A stretch of 60,194 bases of DNA, taken from NCBI GenBank assembly GCA_017408025.1, contig JAFQVJ010000009.1, forward strand, positions 1 to 60,194, given 5' to 3'. Shown in pieces: positions 7,333-16,212 of this stretch (positions are counted from its first letter, which is position 1; every line of letters starts with the position of its first letter). Under the pieces are notes generated by a model. It saw only the letters and a program-made list of their open reading frames with translations, was not told the origin of the DNA and searched no databases. The DNA comes from Lachnospiraceae bacterium. Lineage in GTDB: Bacteria; Bacillota; Clostridia; Lachnospirales; Lachnospiraceae. The position numbers were made by a program, and so were the translations under genes.

Positions 7333-8100
7333 CTAAATCTTAAAAACAAATCCAGCTGCAGCACCTAACTTAACTCTCATTTTTTGAAGAGCCTTAGTAT
7401 GTAACTGGGAAATTCTGGATTCTGAAACCTCCAGAATATAACTTATCTCCTTTAATGTCATCTCCTCATAATAATATAGAAGTATGACTTTCTTTTCTTT
7501 GTCCGTCAATGTTTCTAGCGATTCCACTAGCAATTTTTTTATTTCTTCCTTCTCTATGACTTCTTCCGGTGTCTCAAATGTATTCACTCCCACTGAACCC
7601 ATCTCTTTTTCACCGCTTGACTCTACAAATTCATCTAATGATATTACATTTGACACGTTTGCCTGTCCTTGCCAGCTGAGAAGTTCTTCCTCACTTATGC
7701 CTATCTCTTTCGATAACTCTTCATCTGTAGCTGGTCTGCCAAATTCAGTTTCAAGCTTACTCATAGCAGCATCTATTTTCTTCTGCTTCTGTCTTAATGA
7801 ACGAGGTATCCAATCCATTTTTCTAATCTGATCAAGAATCGCACCTCTTATACGGAGACTCGCATAGGTTTCAAACTTTATCCCCTTACCATAGTCAAAT
7901 TTATCAATAGCATCTATTAGACCAAATATACCATATCCAACTAAATCATCATACTCTACATTATAACCTAGATACATACTCAATCTTCCTGCTACAATTT
8001 TAACCAATGGGGCATACTCAATTATAATCTTTTCTCTGACTTCAGCTTCGTGATTTTTCGAATAATCCGCCCAAAGTTTATTTCTTTCTCCCTCTGTCAT
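7333..8100 (-). CDS. sigD: flagellar sigma factor SigD/FliA (sigma-28)
   Basis: Directs RNA polymerase to late flagellar, motility and chemotaxis promoters. Normal length (255). Region 2 (LVGYGIFGLIDAIDKFDYGKGIKFETYASLRIRGAILD, about 53-90), region 3 (IPRSLRQKQKKID) and region 4 with HTH (LKEISYILEVSESRISQLHTKAL) are all intact. Last gene before the terminator, as in other Firmicutes fla/che operons. No flgM gene is in the window, so its anti-sigma factor must be encoded elsewhere if present. Confidence 0.96.
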   Translation of the reverse strand: MTEGERNKLWADYSKNHEAEVREKIIIEYAPLVKIVAGRLSMYLGYNVEYDDLVGYGIFGLIDAIDKFDYGKGIKFETYASLRIRGAILDQIRKMDWIPRSLRQKQKKIDAAMSKLETEFGRPATDEELSKEIGISEEELLSWQGQANVSNVISLDEFVESSGEKEMGSVGVNTFETPEEVIEKEEIKKLLVESLETLTDKEKKVILLYYYEEMTLKEISYILEVSESRISQLHTKALQKMRVKLGAAAGFVFKI

Positions 8101-8104
8101 CTAT

Positions 8105-8428
8105 TTACACCTGTTCCTCTGTTGGAGTTTCGTCTGTATCCTCAGTTTCCTCCGATTCTCCAACTTCCCCTTCGTTCTCCTCTGAGTTTACATCTTCCTC
8201 TGATTCCGTTTCCTCTTCTGGCTCCGGTATTATCAGCATTTTATTTACAACATATCGGATAATGGATCCGGCGATATAGAAAACAATCAGTGCTATCAGC
8301 ACAACTACCATCGTCTCTAAACTACTATATTTGTTTACAATTGATGCCAAGCTGGCAATCAAGCCACCCGCCAAAGATATAATTGACGGAATATATTTTG
8401 TTCTCTCTATCACCGTTACCATCTCCAC
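8105..8428 (-). CDS. small membrane protein with acidic tail
   Basis: About 107 residues: two probable membrane segments (about 13-30 and 38-60), then an extremely acidic tail (Glu/Asp/Ser/Thr, about 68-107). Start uncertain: GTG at 8428, the ATG two codons later, or a GTG five codons in; the reading frame follows cheD by only a base or two. It sits between cheD and sigD. I know no function. The tail could bind a basic partner or be disordered. Confidence 0.6.
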   Translation of the reverse strand: MEMVTVIERTKYIPSIISLAGGLIASLASIVNKYSSLETMVVVLIALIVFYIAGSIIRYVVNKMLIIPEPEEETESEEDVNSEENEGEVGESEETEDTDETPTEEQV

Positions 8429-8429
8429 T

Positions 8430-8918
8430 TTAAATTTGTTTTTCTGTTTTTCCGACCGATTTAATCGTAAGCAGACCTGTGTTTGAATCTATTATGACTG
8501 TTCTACCATAGTTTTCTCCAGTATCTTCAGCCAAAATAGGAATTTTTAACTCTCCTAAAATTCTCTTTACTGCCTCAACATTTCTTGCACCAACATTCAA
8601 AGAATCGTTATCCTTCATTGCAAATGCAAACATACATGCACCACCTGCTATTTTTGCTGTGATTTTTGAGCGCTTAGCGCCCTCAATCTCCATGAGCCTG
8701 AGTGTTTCCACTATTCCTGTGTCTGCAAATTTTGCTATGTTAGAATTATTTTTAATATCCTTGCTACTTGGTAACATTATATGCGCCAAACCTGTAATTT
8801 TTGTTGACGAATCGTATAAGGCAATGCCAACACATGATCCTAGTCCAAGAGTTGTCAAACAATCTGGTAGCTTACATACTTTAAGATCGGCCATACCAAC
8901 TTTGATTGTTTCACTCAT
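8430..8918 (-). CDS. cheD: chemoreceptor glutamine deamidase CheD
   Basis: Deamidates receptor glutamines and, with CheC, forms the Bacillus-type adaptation loop. 162 residues, with the catalytic Cys/His region TTLGLGSCVGIALYD (Cys29) and GLAHIMLPS (His47). Directly downstream of cheC, its partner. Confidence 0.95.
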   Translation of the reverse strand: MSETIKVGMADLKVCKLPDCLTTLGLGSCVGIALYDSSTKITGLAHIMLPSSKDIKNNSNIAKFADTGIVETLRLMEIEGAKRSKITAKIAGGACMFAFAMKDNDSLNVGARNVEAVKRILGELKIPILAEDTGENYGRTVIIDSNTGLLTIKSVGKTEKQI

Positions 8919-8932
8919 GCTTTTCTCTTCCT

Positions 8933-9559
8933 CTATAATCCCAACGAACCAAATATCTTATCGTAAGACTCCAATTCCGGCACAAGTACAAAATAACCAT
9001 TAATCTGTGATTCATTGTCAAATTGTGTCTGAATTAATAGAACCTTATCTCCTATTTTAGAAAATTCGATTGCTGGTATGCTTAATATTGCTTCCGCCAA
9101 ATCTATCTGTAAGCTTGGCACACTTGAAACAATTGTCAACTTTGTTAAATCAGAAAGAGCAGAAAGATATGAACCTGTTATAATATTTCCAATCTCTCTC
9201 AAAACGGAGAATTCCATCTCGTTAAAATTGATATCATCCTTTTCATGTTCATCACTGTTCTTGCCTAACAAACCATTGACAAGTGTCCTCGCTGAATCAA
9301 TATCCAAAAGGAACATCATCATTCCATCTATGTCGCCTTCGAGCATAAGCAGTATGCCTGCCATAACAGCTCCTTCAGTTCCGATAACCTCTGCCAGTTC
9401 TGAAAAACCTAATAATTTAACCTTTGGCACACTCATGTCAATTTTTGCATTAATCATTTTGGAAAGGGCTGTTGTTGCATTTCCAGCCCCTATATTTCCT
9501 ATTTCTTTTAACACATCAAACTGAATAGTGTCCAGGTTATCCAAATCTATTCTTGCCAT
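8933..9559 (-). CDS. cheC: CheY-P phosphatase CheC
   Basis: 208 residues with two copies of the CheC/CheX/FliY active-site pattern: EIGNIGAGNATTALS near residue 20 and EIGNIITGSYLSALS near residue 120. Both keep the essential Glu and Asn, so both sites look active. It removes phosphate from CheY-P and is stimulated by CheD in relatives. Paired with FliY, encoded elsewhere in this cluster. Confidence 0.95.
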   Translation of the reverse strand: MARIDLDNLDTIQFDVLKEIGNIGAGNATTALSKMINAKIDMSVPKVKLLGFSELAEVIGTEGAVMAGILLMLEGDIDGMMMFLLDIDSARTLVNGLLGKNSDEHEKDDINFNEMEFSVLREIGNIITGSYLSALSDLTKLTIVSSVPSLQIDLAEAILSIPAIEFSKIGDKVLLIQTQFDNESQINGYFVLVPELESYDKIFGSLGL

Positions 9560-9579
9560 GATTTCCTCATTTCTGTGAT

Positions 9580-10026
9580 TTAGATTTCTATCACTCCATT
9601 GATGTTAAGAATTGAAATCAAATTTCCATTATGTTTTCCAACTGCGTTGATATATTTTGATTTCTCGTCTTTTGGATCACTGTGAACTTTTTCAATATTA
9701 TCACTATCAAGTGATAATACCTCTCTAACCTGATCAACTATAATACCAACTGGCTCCTGTTGCTCTGGTTTAAGGATAATAATTCTTGTCTTATCAGTAA
9801 TTTCATCTTCCTCCAGCTCAAACTTACGTCTGATACTCATGATTGGTACAATCTCACCACGAAGATTTATAACTCCACGATAAAATTTCTGTGCCTTTGG
9901 AACTCTTGTAATTTTCTGCATACGAACAATATTATCCACATATTTTATATCTATCCCGTACTGCTCAATTCCAATGTTTACAACAATGAACTGAGTAGAC
10001 GTAACCTCTATCCTGTTGTCTTCCAT
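9580..10026 (-). CDS. cheW: chemotaxis coupling protein CheW
   Basis: A 148-residue protein made of a single CheW domain (QFIVVNIGIEQYGIDIKYVDNI...PVGIIVDQVREVLSL). It links receptors to CheA. It lies 13 nt after cheA and before cheC, the usual order. Confidence 0.96.
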   Translation of the reverse strand: MEDNRIEVTSTQFIVVNIGIEQYGIDIKYVDNIVRMQKITRVPKAQKFYRGVINLRGEIVPIMSIRRKFELEEDEITDKTRIIILKPEQQEPVGIIVDQVREVLSLDSDNIEKVHSDPKDEKSKYINAVGKHNGNLISILNINGVIEI

Positions 10027-10039
10027 AACTGCACCTCCA

Positions 10040-12121
10040 CTATACTAAAGCATTTGCGTCAAGAATCAAGGCAACCTCACCATCACCTAAGATAGTTGCA
10101 CCGCTGATAATCTTTGAGTTATTGTTTATGTACTTTCCTAAAGACTTGATAACAATTTCCTGCTGACCTATAAGTCTGTCTACTATAAGACCTGCCTGTT
10201 TGTCACCCTTCTTAACAATAACAGCTGTAAGACTCTCTACTTCTTCTTCTGAAGGCTCAATATCAAGAATACTGTCAAGTCTGACAAGTGGAATAACTGT
10301 ACCACGTAAGTTAATAACTTCTTTTGACTGTACAAACTTGATATCAGTAACCGGAACATCCTCTATAGTCTGAATATTTCCTAAAGAAATAGCATATTTC
10401 TCTGTACCGACCTCGACCATAAGAGACTGAATAATAGCAAGCGTAAGCGGAAGTCTAATAATAAATGTACTTCCTTCTCCAAGCTTTGTCTTAACTTCTA
10501 TATCACCGCCAAGTGATTCAATCTTTGTCCTAACAACATCAAGACCTACACCTCTACCCGATACATCCGTAACCTGTTTTGCAGTAGAGAAGCTTGGTTT
10601 AAACAGAAGATCAATAATCTCCTTATCATTCATCACCTCTGCCTGTTCTGGAGTAATTGTACCCTTTTCAATTGCTTTATTTTTAACAGCCTCAACGTCG
10701 ATACCATTACCATCATCCTGAACTTCGATAACAACGTTGTTACCATCCTGATATGCATTTAAGAATATGCTTCCTACAGGGTCTTTACCTCTCTCAGCTC
10801 TCACTTCTGCACTTTCTAGACCATGATCTGCCGAATTTCTGAGAAGATGCATAAGTGGATCACCTATCTCATCAATAACAGTTCTATCAAGTTCTGTATC
10901 TTCACCTGAAATAGTAAGCTTCATCTGCTTATTGAGTTTCTTAGAAAGATCTCTTACCATCTTAGGGAACTTCTGCGTAACTGTTTCAATTGGCATCATT
11001 CGAACCTTCATAACTGATTCATGAAGATTTGTTGTAACTCTTTCAAGGTACTCAATCTGCTCATTGAATGACTGTGTTGCAGTTCCTTCTTCTGAATTAC
11101 TTACAGAAACAAGACCATTCTTTGCAATGATAAGCTCACTTACAAGATTCATAAGTATATCAAGCTTTTCAATGTCTACTCTAACAGATCTGTTAACAAC
11201 TGGTTTACCCACTGTCTTTGCTGGAGTTGTAGTTGTAGCTGCGGCCTTAGGTGCCACTTCTGTTTTAGCTGTAGATGCTACCACTGATGTACTCGGTGCA
11301 TCCTTTTTCTCTGCCTTTGTCTCTTCCTCTGTCTCTGCCACATCAGGAATATTTTTTACCTCTTCTATGATAACCTTTTTGATTTCAGAGACATGCTCAA
11401 CTGCAGCTTTCACAGTATCCTTATCTTTTTCTGTAACTATAACCAATGAAAAATCAAGCTCAAATTTCTCATCCTCAATGTCCTGCACTGAAGGTTCCGA
11501 CTTTATAATCTCACCGATTTCCTCCAATGCTTTAAATACAAGAAATGCTCTTGCTGCTTTAAGAATACAATTCTCATCAACATACACTTCTAATTTGAAT
11601 ACATTCATGTTCTTATGTATAGCCTCTTTGATAGCTCTTGCTTCATACTCAGTAAGCTTTACATCCTTTGTTTTCTCCGCAGGCTCACCGTTACTTTTTT
11701 CTTCATTCTTCGCTGTAGCCTTTGGCTCCGCTGCTGCTTCACCATTAAGAAAAGCATTCAGTCTTGCAATTATAGCCTCATTTTCTTCATCGCCTTCATC
11801 CTGTGTCTGAGTGATAGTATCGAGATATGCCTCTAACGCATCAAGACACTGGAATAATACGTCAACTAAATCTGCATTTACTGTCATCTTTCCATTACGA
11901 ATCTCAGAGAGTACATTTTCCATAATATGTGTAAGATTCTGCATTCTCTTATATCCCATGGTTCCTGCCATTCCCTTTAATGAATGGGCAGCTCGGAAAA
12001 TTTCATTTATTGTATCTGCATTCTCTGGCTCTTCTTCAAGCACCATAAGCTGCTGGCTCAGATTCTGCAAATGTTCTTTTGTCTCATCGATAAATATCTC
12101 CAAGTACTGGCTAACGTCCAT
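10040..12121 (-). CDS. cheA: chemotaxis histidine kinase CheA
   Basis: 693 residues with the full class II kinase order. It has an HPt domain with His46 (FRAAHSLKGMAG), a P2-like CheY/CheB-binding region (about 155-245) and an Ala/Thr/Lys-rich linker. The dimerisation helices (RVDIEKLDILMNLVSELIIAKN), an ATPase domain (LLRNSADHGLE, DDGNGID, GRGVGLDVV) and a C-terminal CheW-like domain follow. Its ATG overlaps the 3' end of cheB by 11 nt, so translation is probably coupled. Confidence 0.97.
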   Translation of the reverse strand: MDVSQYLEIFIDETKEHLQNLSQQLMVLEEEPENADTINEIFRAAHSLKGMAGTMGYKRMQNLTHIMENVLSEIRNGKMTVNADLVDVLFQCLDALEAYLDTITQTQDEGDEENEAIIARLNAFLNGEAAAEPKATAKNEEKSNGEPAEKTKDVKLTEYEARAIKEAIHKNMNVFKLEVYVDENCILKAARAFLVFKALEEIGEIIKSEPSVQDIEDEKFELDFSLVIVTEKDKDTVKAAVEHVSEIKKVIIEEVKNIPDVAETEEETKAEKKDAPSTSVVASTAKTEVAPKAAATTTTPAKTVGKPVVNRSVRVDIEKLDILMNLVSELIIAKNGLVSVSNSEEGTATQSFNEQIEYLERVTTNLHESVMKVRMMPIETVTQKFPKMVRDLSKKLNKQMKLTISGEDTELDRTVIDEIGDPLMHLLRNSADHGLESAEVRAERGKDPVGSIFLNAYQDGNNVVIEVQDDGNGIDVEAVKNKAIEKGTITPEQAEVMNDKEIIDLLFKPSFSTAKQVTDVSGRGVGLDVVRTKIESLGGDIEVKTKLGEGSTFIIRLPLTLAIIQSLMVEVGTEKYAISLGNIQTIEDVPVTDIKFVQSKEVINLRGTVIPLVRLDSILDIEPSEEEVESLTAVIVKKGDKQAGLIVDRLIGQQEIVIKSLGKYINNNSKIISGATILGDGEVALILDANALV

Positions 12122-13313
12122 TGTTTAGCACCCCCACGTTCTTTGCTATTGCATCGGCGATTTTATCTAATGGTAACACTTCATCTGTCTGGTTAGCATC
12201 TGCTATTGCCTTTGGCATTCCATATACAACACTTGACTCTTCATCTTGAGCTATTACATGTATAGCATTTGTTTCACCCAGTGCTCCAATTCCTTGTGTT
12301 CCATCAGCGCCCATGCCTGTCAATACCACGCAAGTTATCTCGTCAAATGTTGAGTACATCAATGATTCATACATAATATTTGCACATGGTCTTAACGCAT
12401 CCCTTGCTGGTTCATCTGTAGTTGCAATTTTATATATTTTTCCGACCTTCATTATCCTCATCTGCTTTCCACCTGGTGCTATATACACCCAGCCTTTCTG
12501 AAGAATATCACCATCAGCAGCTTCTTTTACTTTGACCTTGCTCATTTCGTCAAGTCTCATAGCAAGAGAATTGGTAAATCCTTTAGGCATATGCTGTACA
12601 AGTACAACAGGTGCATCAAGATTTTCAGGAAGTCTCGGTATAACTGACTGTAAAGACTTTGGTCCACCTGTTGAACACGCAAGTGCAACAAGCTTGTTCT
12701 TTCCATCCTTTGTTCCTGAGAATTTCTTATGAGGTTTGAAGATTTTATTTCTTGAAGATGAAGTTGCCACAACTTTACTAACAGGCTGGGAAGCTCCTGT
12801 TTGTGATGTTTCTGCCTTTGTCCTTAAGTCCGTTGAAAACTTCTCGGTCAATAAACCTTTCCTTTGCGTATCAACAGAGCTAACAGCAGTCAGACCTGAG
12901 GTAGTCACACTTGTTGCAACACCCAACACTTCTAATAAACGATTTTTAAAATGCTCGTCTTTTGCATCGAGGTAGTTCTCTGGTTTTGTAACAAAATCAA
13001 ACGCTCCACGCTCTAATGCTATAATTGTCTCTTTAGCTCCTTCCTTGGCAAGTGTGCTGACCATAATAACCTTCATCTTTATCTTGTTCTTCTGCAATTG
13101 TTCAAGAAGCTCTAAGCCATTCATTTTTGGCATATTAATATCAAGAACAACTGCATCGTACAAAAGACGATTCTTGATAATAAGGTCTAACGCTTCAAGC
13201 CCGTTAGTAGCTAAATCCTTCACACAAAATCGATTATCTGAATTGATTATATCAGATATAAGCCTTCTCATAAGTGCAGAGTCGTCAACAATCAAAATTT
13301 TTTTCTGTTCCAT
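12111..13313 (-). CDS. cheB: protein-glutamate methylesterase CheB
   Basis: 400 residues: an N-terminal receiver domain (Asp10/Asp11 acidic pair, phosphoacceptor Asp58 in VVLDINMPKMNG), a long variable linker (about 140-205) and a methylesterase domain with catalytic ACSTGGPKSLQ (Ser), LVQHMPKGFT (His) and LTGMGADGTQG (Asp). It demethylates chemoreceptors. No cheR methyltransferase is in this cluster; it must lie elsewhere. ATG preceded by a weak site. Confidence 0.96.
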   Translation of the reverse strand: MEQKKILIVDDSALMRRLISDIINSDNRFCVKDLATNGLEALDLIIKNRLLYDAVVLDINMPKMNGLELLEQLQKNKIKMKVIMVSTLAKEGAKETIIALERGAFDFVTKPENYLDAKDEHFKNRLLEVLGVATSVTTSGLTAVSSVDTQRKGLLTEKFSTDLRTKAETSQTGASQPVSKVVATSSSRNKIFKPHKKFSGTKDGKNKLVALACSTGGPKSLQSVIPRLPENLDAPVVLVQHMPKGFTNSLAMRLDEMSKVKVKEAADGDILQKGWVYIAPGGKQMRIMKVGKIYKIATTDEPARDALRPCANIMYESLMYSTFDEITCVVLTGMGADGTQGIGALGETNAIHVIAQDEESSVVYGMPKAIADANQTDEVLPLDKIADAIAKNVGVLNNGR

Positions 13314-13353
13314 ACTCTCTACCTCACAAATAATTTAATTTCTATTCTTTTAT

Positions 13354-14100
13354 TTATTTCGTATTAAAATCTGTTTTTCTCTGTTTTCTCTCTTCAAAGA
13401 ATATGTATTTTATTATTTCCTCTCTAACCTTTCTAGAGACATCTAAAAACTCTACACGACTTTCATATTTCTTTCTTCCGTTTTTTGCTTCAGATGTTGC
13501 AATAACTTTTCCTACCAACACGTATACTTTATGAGTTGATTCATAGCTAATTACCAGTCTTACAAGCAATAAATCATCTTTATTGTATTTTTCATCAGCA
13601 ACAAATCTAACTCCGCCACCGCTAAAATCTAAAGCCACACCATCATGTAGTAGTTTCAATTCTCTTTCATCTGGTAATTTTTTATTCTTATAGAAATTTT
13701 CTATTTCCTCATCTTCCATAATTCTAAACTGAAGATCCATTGTGCAGCTTAATCTATAGTATTGTCTTCTCTGAAACTTCTCCAGCTCGTACTGCAGCTC
13801 CACAACCATCATGTAGATATTATCTTCCTTCATTCGTTCAACTACAAGGACGCGTCCATGATACAGCCCTTTGGCTGTATAAAAGCACGCGTCTAACTTT
13901 GTGTTTAGAGAAACTGCCACAATATGACCGCCCTCAATAGGCATGGCAACCTTTATCCTTGTATCATCGATAATGTCGCATACCTTACTTACATATACTT
14001 TCTTTTTTAAAATATTTTTTTCATCAGCCTTGCCACCTCGTGTTCCTTCAACCTTGGTGAACTCAACCCTGTTTCCAATACCAATAATCTTAGATACCAT
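13354..14100 (-). CDS. PilZ-domain flagellar brake protein (YcgR/YpfA-like)
   Basis: 248 residues: an N-terminal YcgR-like beta domain and a C-terminal PilZ domain. Both c-di-GMP contacts are present: RQYYR (112-116) as the RxxxR and DFSGGG (158-163) as the DxSxxG. Proteins of this type slow the motor by touching MotA or FliG when c-di-GMP is high. Its place between flhG and cheB matches the ylxF-like position of other Clostridia. Confidence 0.88.
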   Translation of the reverse strand: MVSKIIGIGNRVEFTKVEGTRGGKADEKNILKKKVYVSKVCDIIDDTRIKVAMPIEGGHIVAVSLNTKLDACFYTAKGLYHGRVLVVERMKEDNIYMMVVELQYELEKFQRRQYYRLSCTMDLQFRIMEDEEIENFYKNKKLPDERELKLLHDGVALDFSGGGVRFVADEKYNKDDLLLVRLVISYESTHKVYVLVGKVIATSEAKNGRKKYESRVEFLDVSRKVREEIIKYIFFEERKQRKTDFNTK

Positions 14101-14133
14101 ACTGATACCTCCACCATAAAAGTCTAATTATAC

Positions 14134-15018
14134 CTACTTTTTAAATCTGTTTTCAAATATATTCATGACAGCCTTTGCCAATCCATTTCTCTTCGACTCT
14201 TCCACTTCTGTATTATTGAGAAGAGCTACTGCCAGTTTCTCAATAGCTTCTGCCGCTGCTGAATTTGGATATGCGCTGGAAATCGGTTTCTGTTGCATAA
14301 CTGCCTTTGACATATTCGCATCCATAGGAATTATTCCAAGATACTTAAGATTTATATTCAAAAATTTGCATACAACAACTTCAAGCTTATTATAAAGATT
14401 TCTACCTTCCTCATAACTTGACACTCTGTTGGTTATAACCTTAATCTCAGTATAATCCTTGTCGAAAGTTGATCTTGCACTTAATGTTTTAAGCAATGCA
14501 TAAGCATCGGTTATAGATGTCGGCTCTGGTGTGGTTACAAGTAGAACCTCACTACTTGATACAACAAATTCCAGTACACTGTCTGAAATACCTGCCCCTG
14601 TATCAATTATTATTATATCTGCAAGCTTTTCTAGCTCTTTTAACTTGAACACAAGATACTGAACCTGGTCTTTATTCATATTACCAAGACCATTTATTCC
14701 AGACCCTCCGGATATAAATCCTATTCCTTCTGGACCTTCAACTATTATATCCTTAAACTCTTTTCCCCTAAATATCATATCAGCAAGATTGTATTTAGGA
14801 ATAGCACCAAACATGACCTCTATGTTCGCAAGTCCAAAATCTGCATCAAATATAATAACTGACTTTCCCTGCTTTCTAAACTGTAATGCAAGATTGATTG
14901 ATACGCTTGACTTACCTACACCACCCTTACCACTTGTAACAGTTATAACTCTTGCCTGTCTCTCCTGAGTATCATTTTGAGCCTTGATAATATTTCGTAA
15001 CTTTTCCGCCTGATCCAT
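14134..15018 (-). CDS. flhG: flagellar number regulator FlhG (MinD-like ATPase)
   Basis: 294 residues. A deviant Walker A motif, SGKGGVGKSS (29-38), a MinD-like switch (IIIDTGAGISDSVLEFV) and a C-terminal amphipathic membrane-targeting helix (LAKAVMNIFENRFKK). It opposes FlhF and sets flagellar number and position. It lies 9 nt after flhF. Confidence 0.94.
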   Translation of the reverse strand: MDQAEKLRNIIKAQNDTQERQARVITVTSGKGGVGKSSVSINLALQFRKQGKSVIIFDADFGLANIEVMFGAIPKYNLADMIFRGKEFKDIIVEGPEGIGFISGGSGINGLGNMNKDQVQYLVFKLKELEKLADIIIIDTGAGISDSVLEFVVSSSEVLLVTTPEPTSITDAYALLKTLSARSTFDKDYTEIKVITNRVSSYEEGRNLYNKLEVVVCKFLNINLKYLGIIPMDANMSKAVMQQKPISSAYPNSAAAEAIEKLAVALLNNTEVEESKRNGLAKAVMNIFENRFKK

Positions 15019-15027
15019 AATACCCTC

Positions 15028-16212
15028 CTATTCTGCACTTCCAAGAAGGTTTCTAGATATTTTCTGTGCATCTAATATGCTGATATCATCTGGAACAGCC
15101 TGACCACTTGTTACATATGAAAGTGGTACACCTGTATGCAATTTCATGTTTAAAATATTGCCAAGACATCCTGTCTCATCAAGTTTTGTAAATATGATAC
15201 TATAATTATCTATCTGCCCAAAAACTTCAGTTATGTTTATTAAATCCTTATATTTTGTAGCTGCACTTAATACAAGGAATACTTCCTTCTCCATATTTTC
15301 AGTAGTTCTGCAATCATTAATAAAATGCATAACCTCATCACACTGTTCAGTATTCTTGTGTGAACGCCCTGCCGTATCTACAAATACAAGATCATATCCA
15401 TCATAGCCTTTAATGGCTGTGTTAAATTCTTCAATTGTGTATACTACCTGCATATGAACATCAAGAATATTAGCATACGTGCGAAGCTGTTCTACTGCCG
15501 CAATTCTGTATGTATCACATGTGATAAAAGCAACTTTTAATTTCTTCTCAATCTTAAAATACGATGCAAGCTTTGCAATTGTAGTTGTCTTACCTACACC
15601 TGTAGGTCCTACAAAGAATACAAGCTTTGTCTTTTTATCTTCTGCCTCCAGCACCTTAGGCTGTCCCAACTTAAGAATAACCTTCTGATATATGCCAGCC
15701 AAAATGCTATCTATATTTGTCTCTTTCTTAAGACTACCCTCTATCTCGCCAATAATTTGGTTAGCATATTTTTCATCAACTTCATTGTCAAGCAGCTGAC
15801 GATATACAAGCTGCATAAATTTAATACAGATATTATCTTCCTTCTCCTCCTCAGTCACCTCTTCAGTTTTATCTTGCTCCTGAGTCATATTCTGAGATAT
15901 CTTTTTCTCCAACATATCCTGCAAATTGTTAAGTTTTTCTTCAATGGCTGTAGTATGATTTTCAAGCTCCATCACTGGCTTTGTGTTATCATCTACGATC
16001 GCATTGATTGTCTTAACAGGTATCTTATCTGTTGTATGCACTCGCTCTTCTAGAGCTGCTGTAACTTCCACATAATCCTTTTTCCATAATTTTGCAAGAC
16101 CTCTATGCTTTATTGTTTTTATATTCATGATTACGGCTGCATTACCCATCTCTTCTTTTGCCATAAGTATGCCTTCTGTTTCTGTAGCCGCCTGAAACTT
16201 CTTGATTATCAT
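15028..16212 (-). CDS. flhF: flagellar SRP-like GTPase FlhF
   Basis: 394 residues: a basic N-terminal region, a variable acidic linker (about 85-128), an SRP-type N domain and a GTPase domain with P-loop GPTGVGKTT (202-210), DTYRIAAVEQL and DTAGRSHKN. It helps place the flagellar export apparatus at the membrane. Its ATG shares bases with the stop of flhA. Confidence 0.95.
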   Translation of the reverse strand: MIIKKFQAATETEGILMAKEEMGNAAVIMNIKTIKHRGLAKLWKKDYVEVTAALEERVHTTDKIPVKTINAIVDDNTKPVMELENHTTAIEEKLNNLQDMLEKKISQNMTQEQDKTEEVTEEEKEDNICIKFMQLVYRQLLDNEVDEKYANQIIGEIEGSLKKETNIDSILAGIYQKVILKLGQPKVLEAEDKKTKLVFFVGPTGVGKTTTIAKLASYFKIEKKLKVAFITCDTYRIAAVEQLRTYANILDVHMQVVYTIEEFNTAIKGYDGYDLVFVDTAGRSHKNTEQCDEVMHFINDCRTTENMEKEVFLVLSAATKYKDLINITEVFGQIDNYSIIFTKLDETGCLGNILNMKLHTGVPLSYVTSGQAVPDDISILDAQKISRNLLGSAE

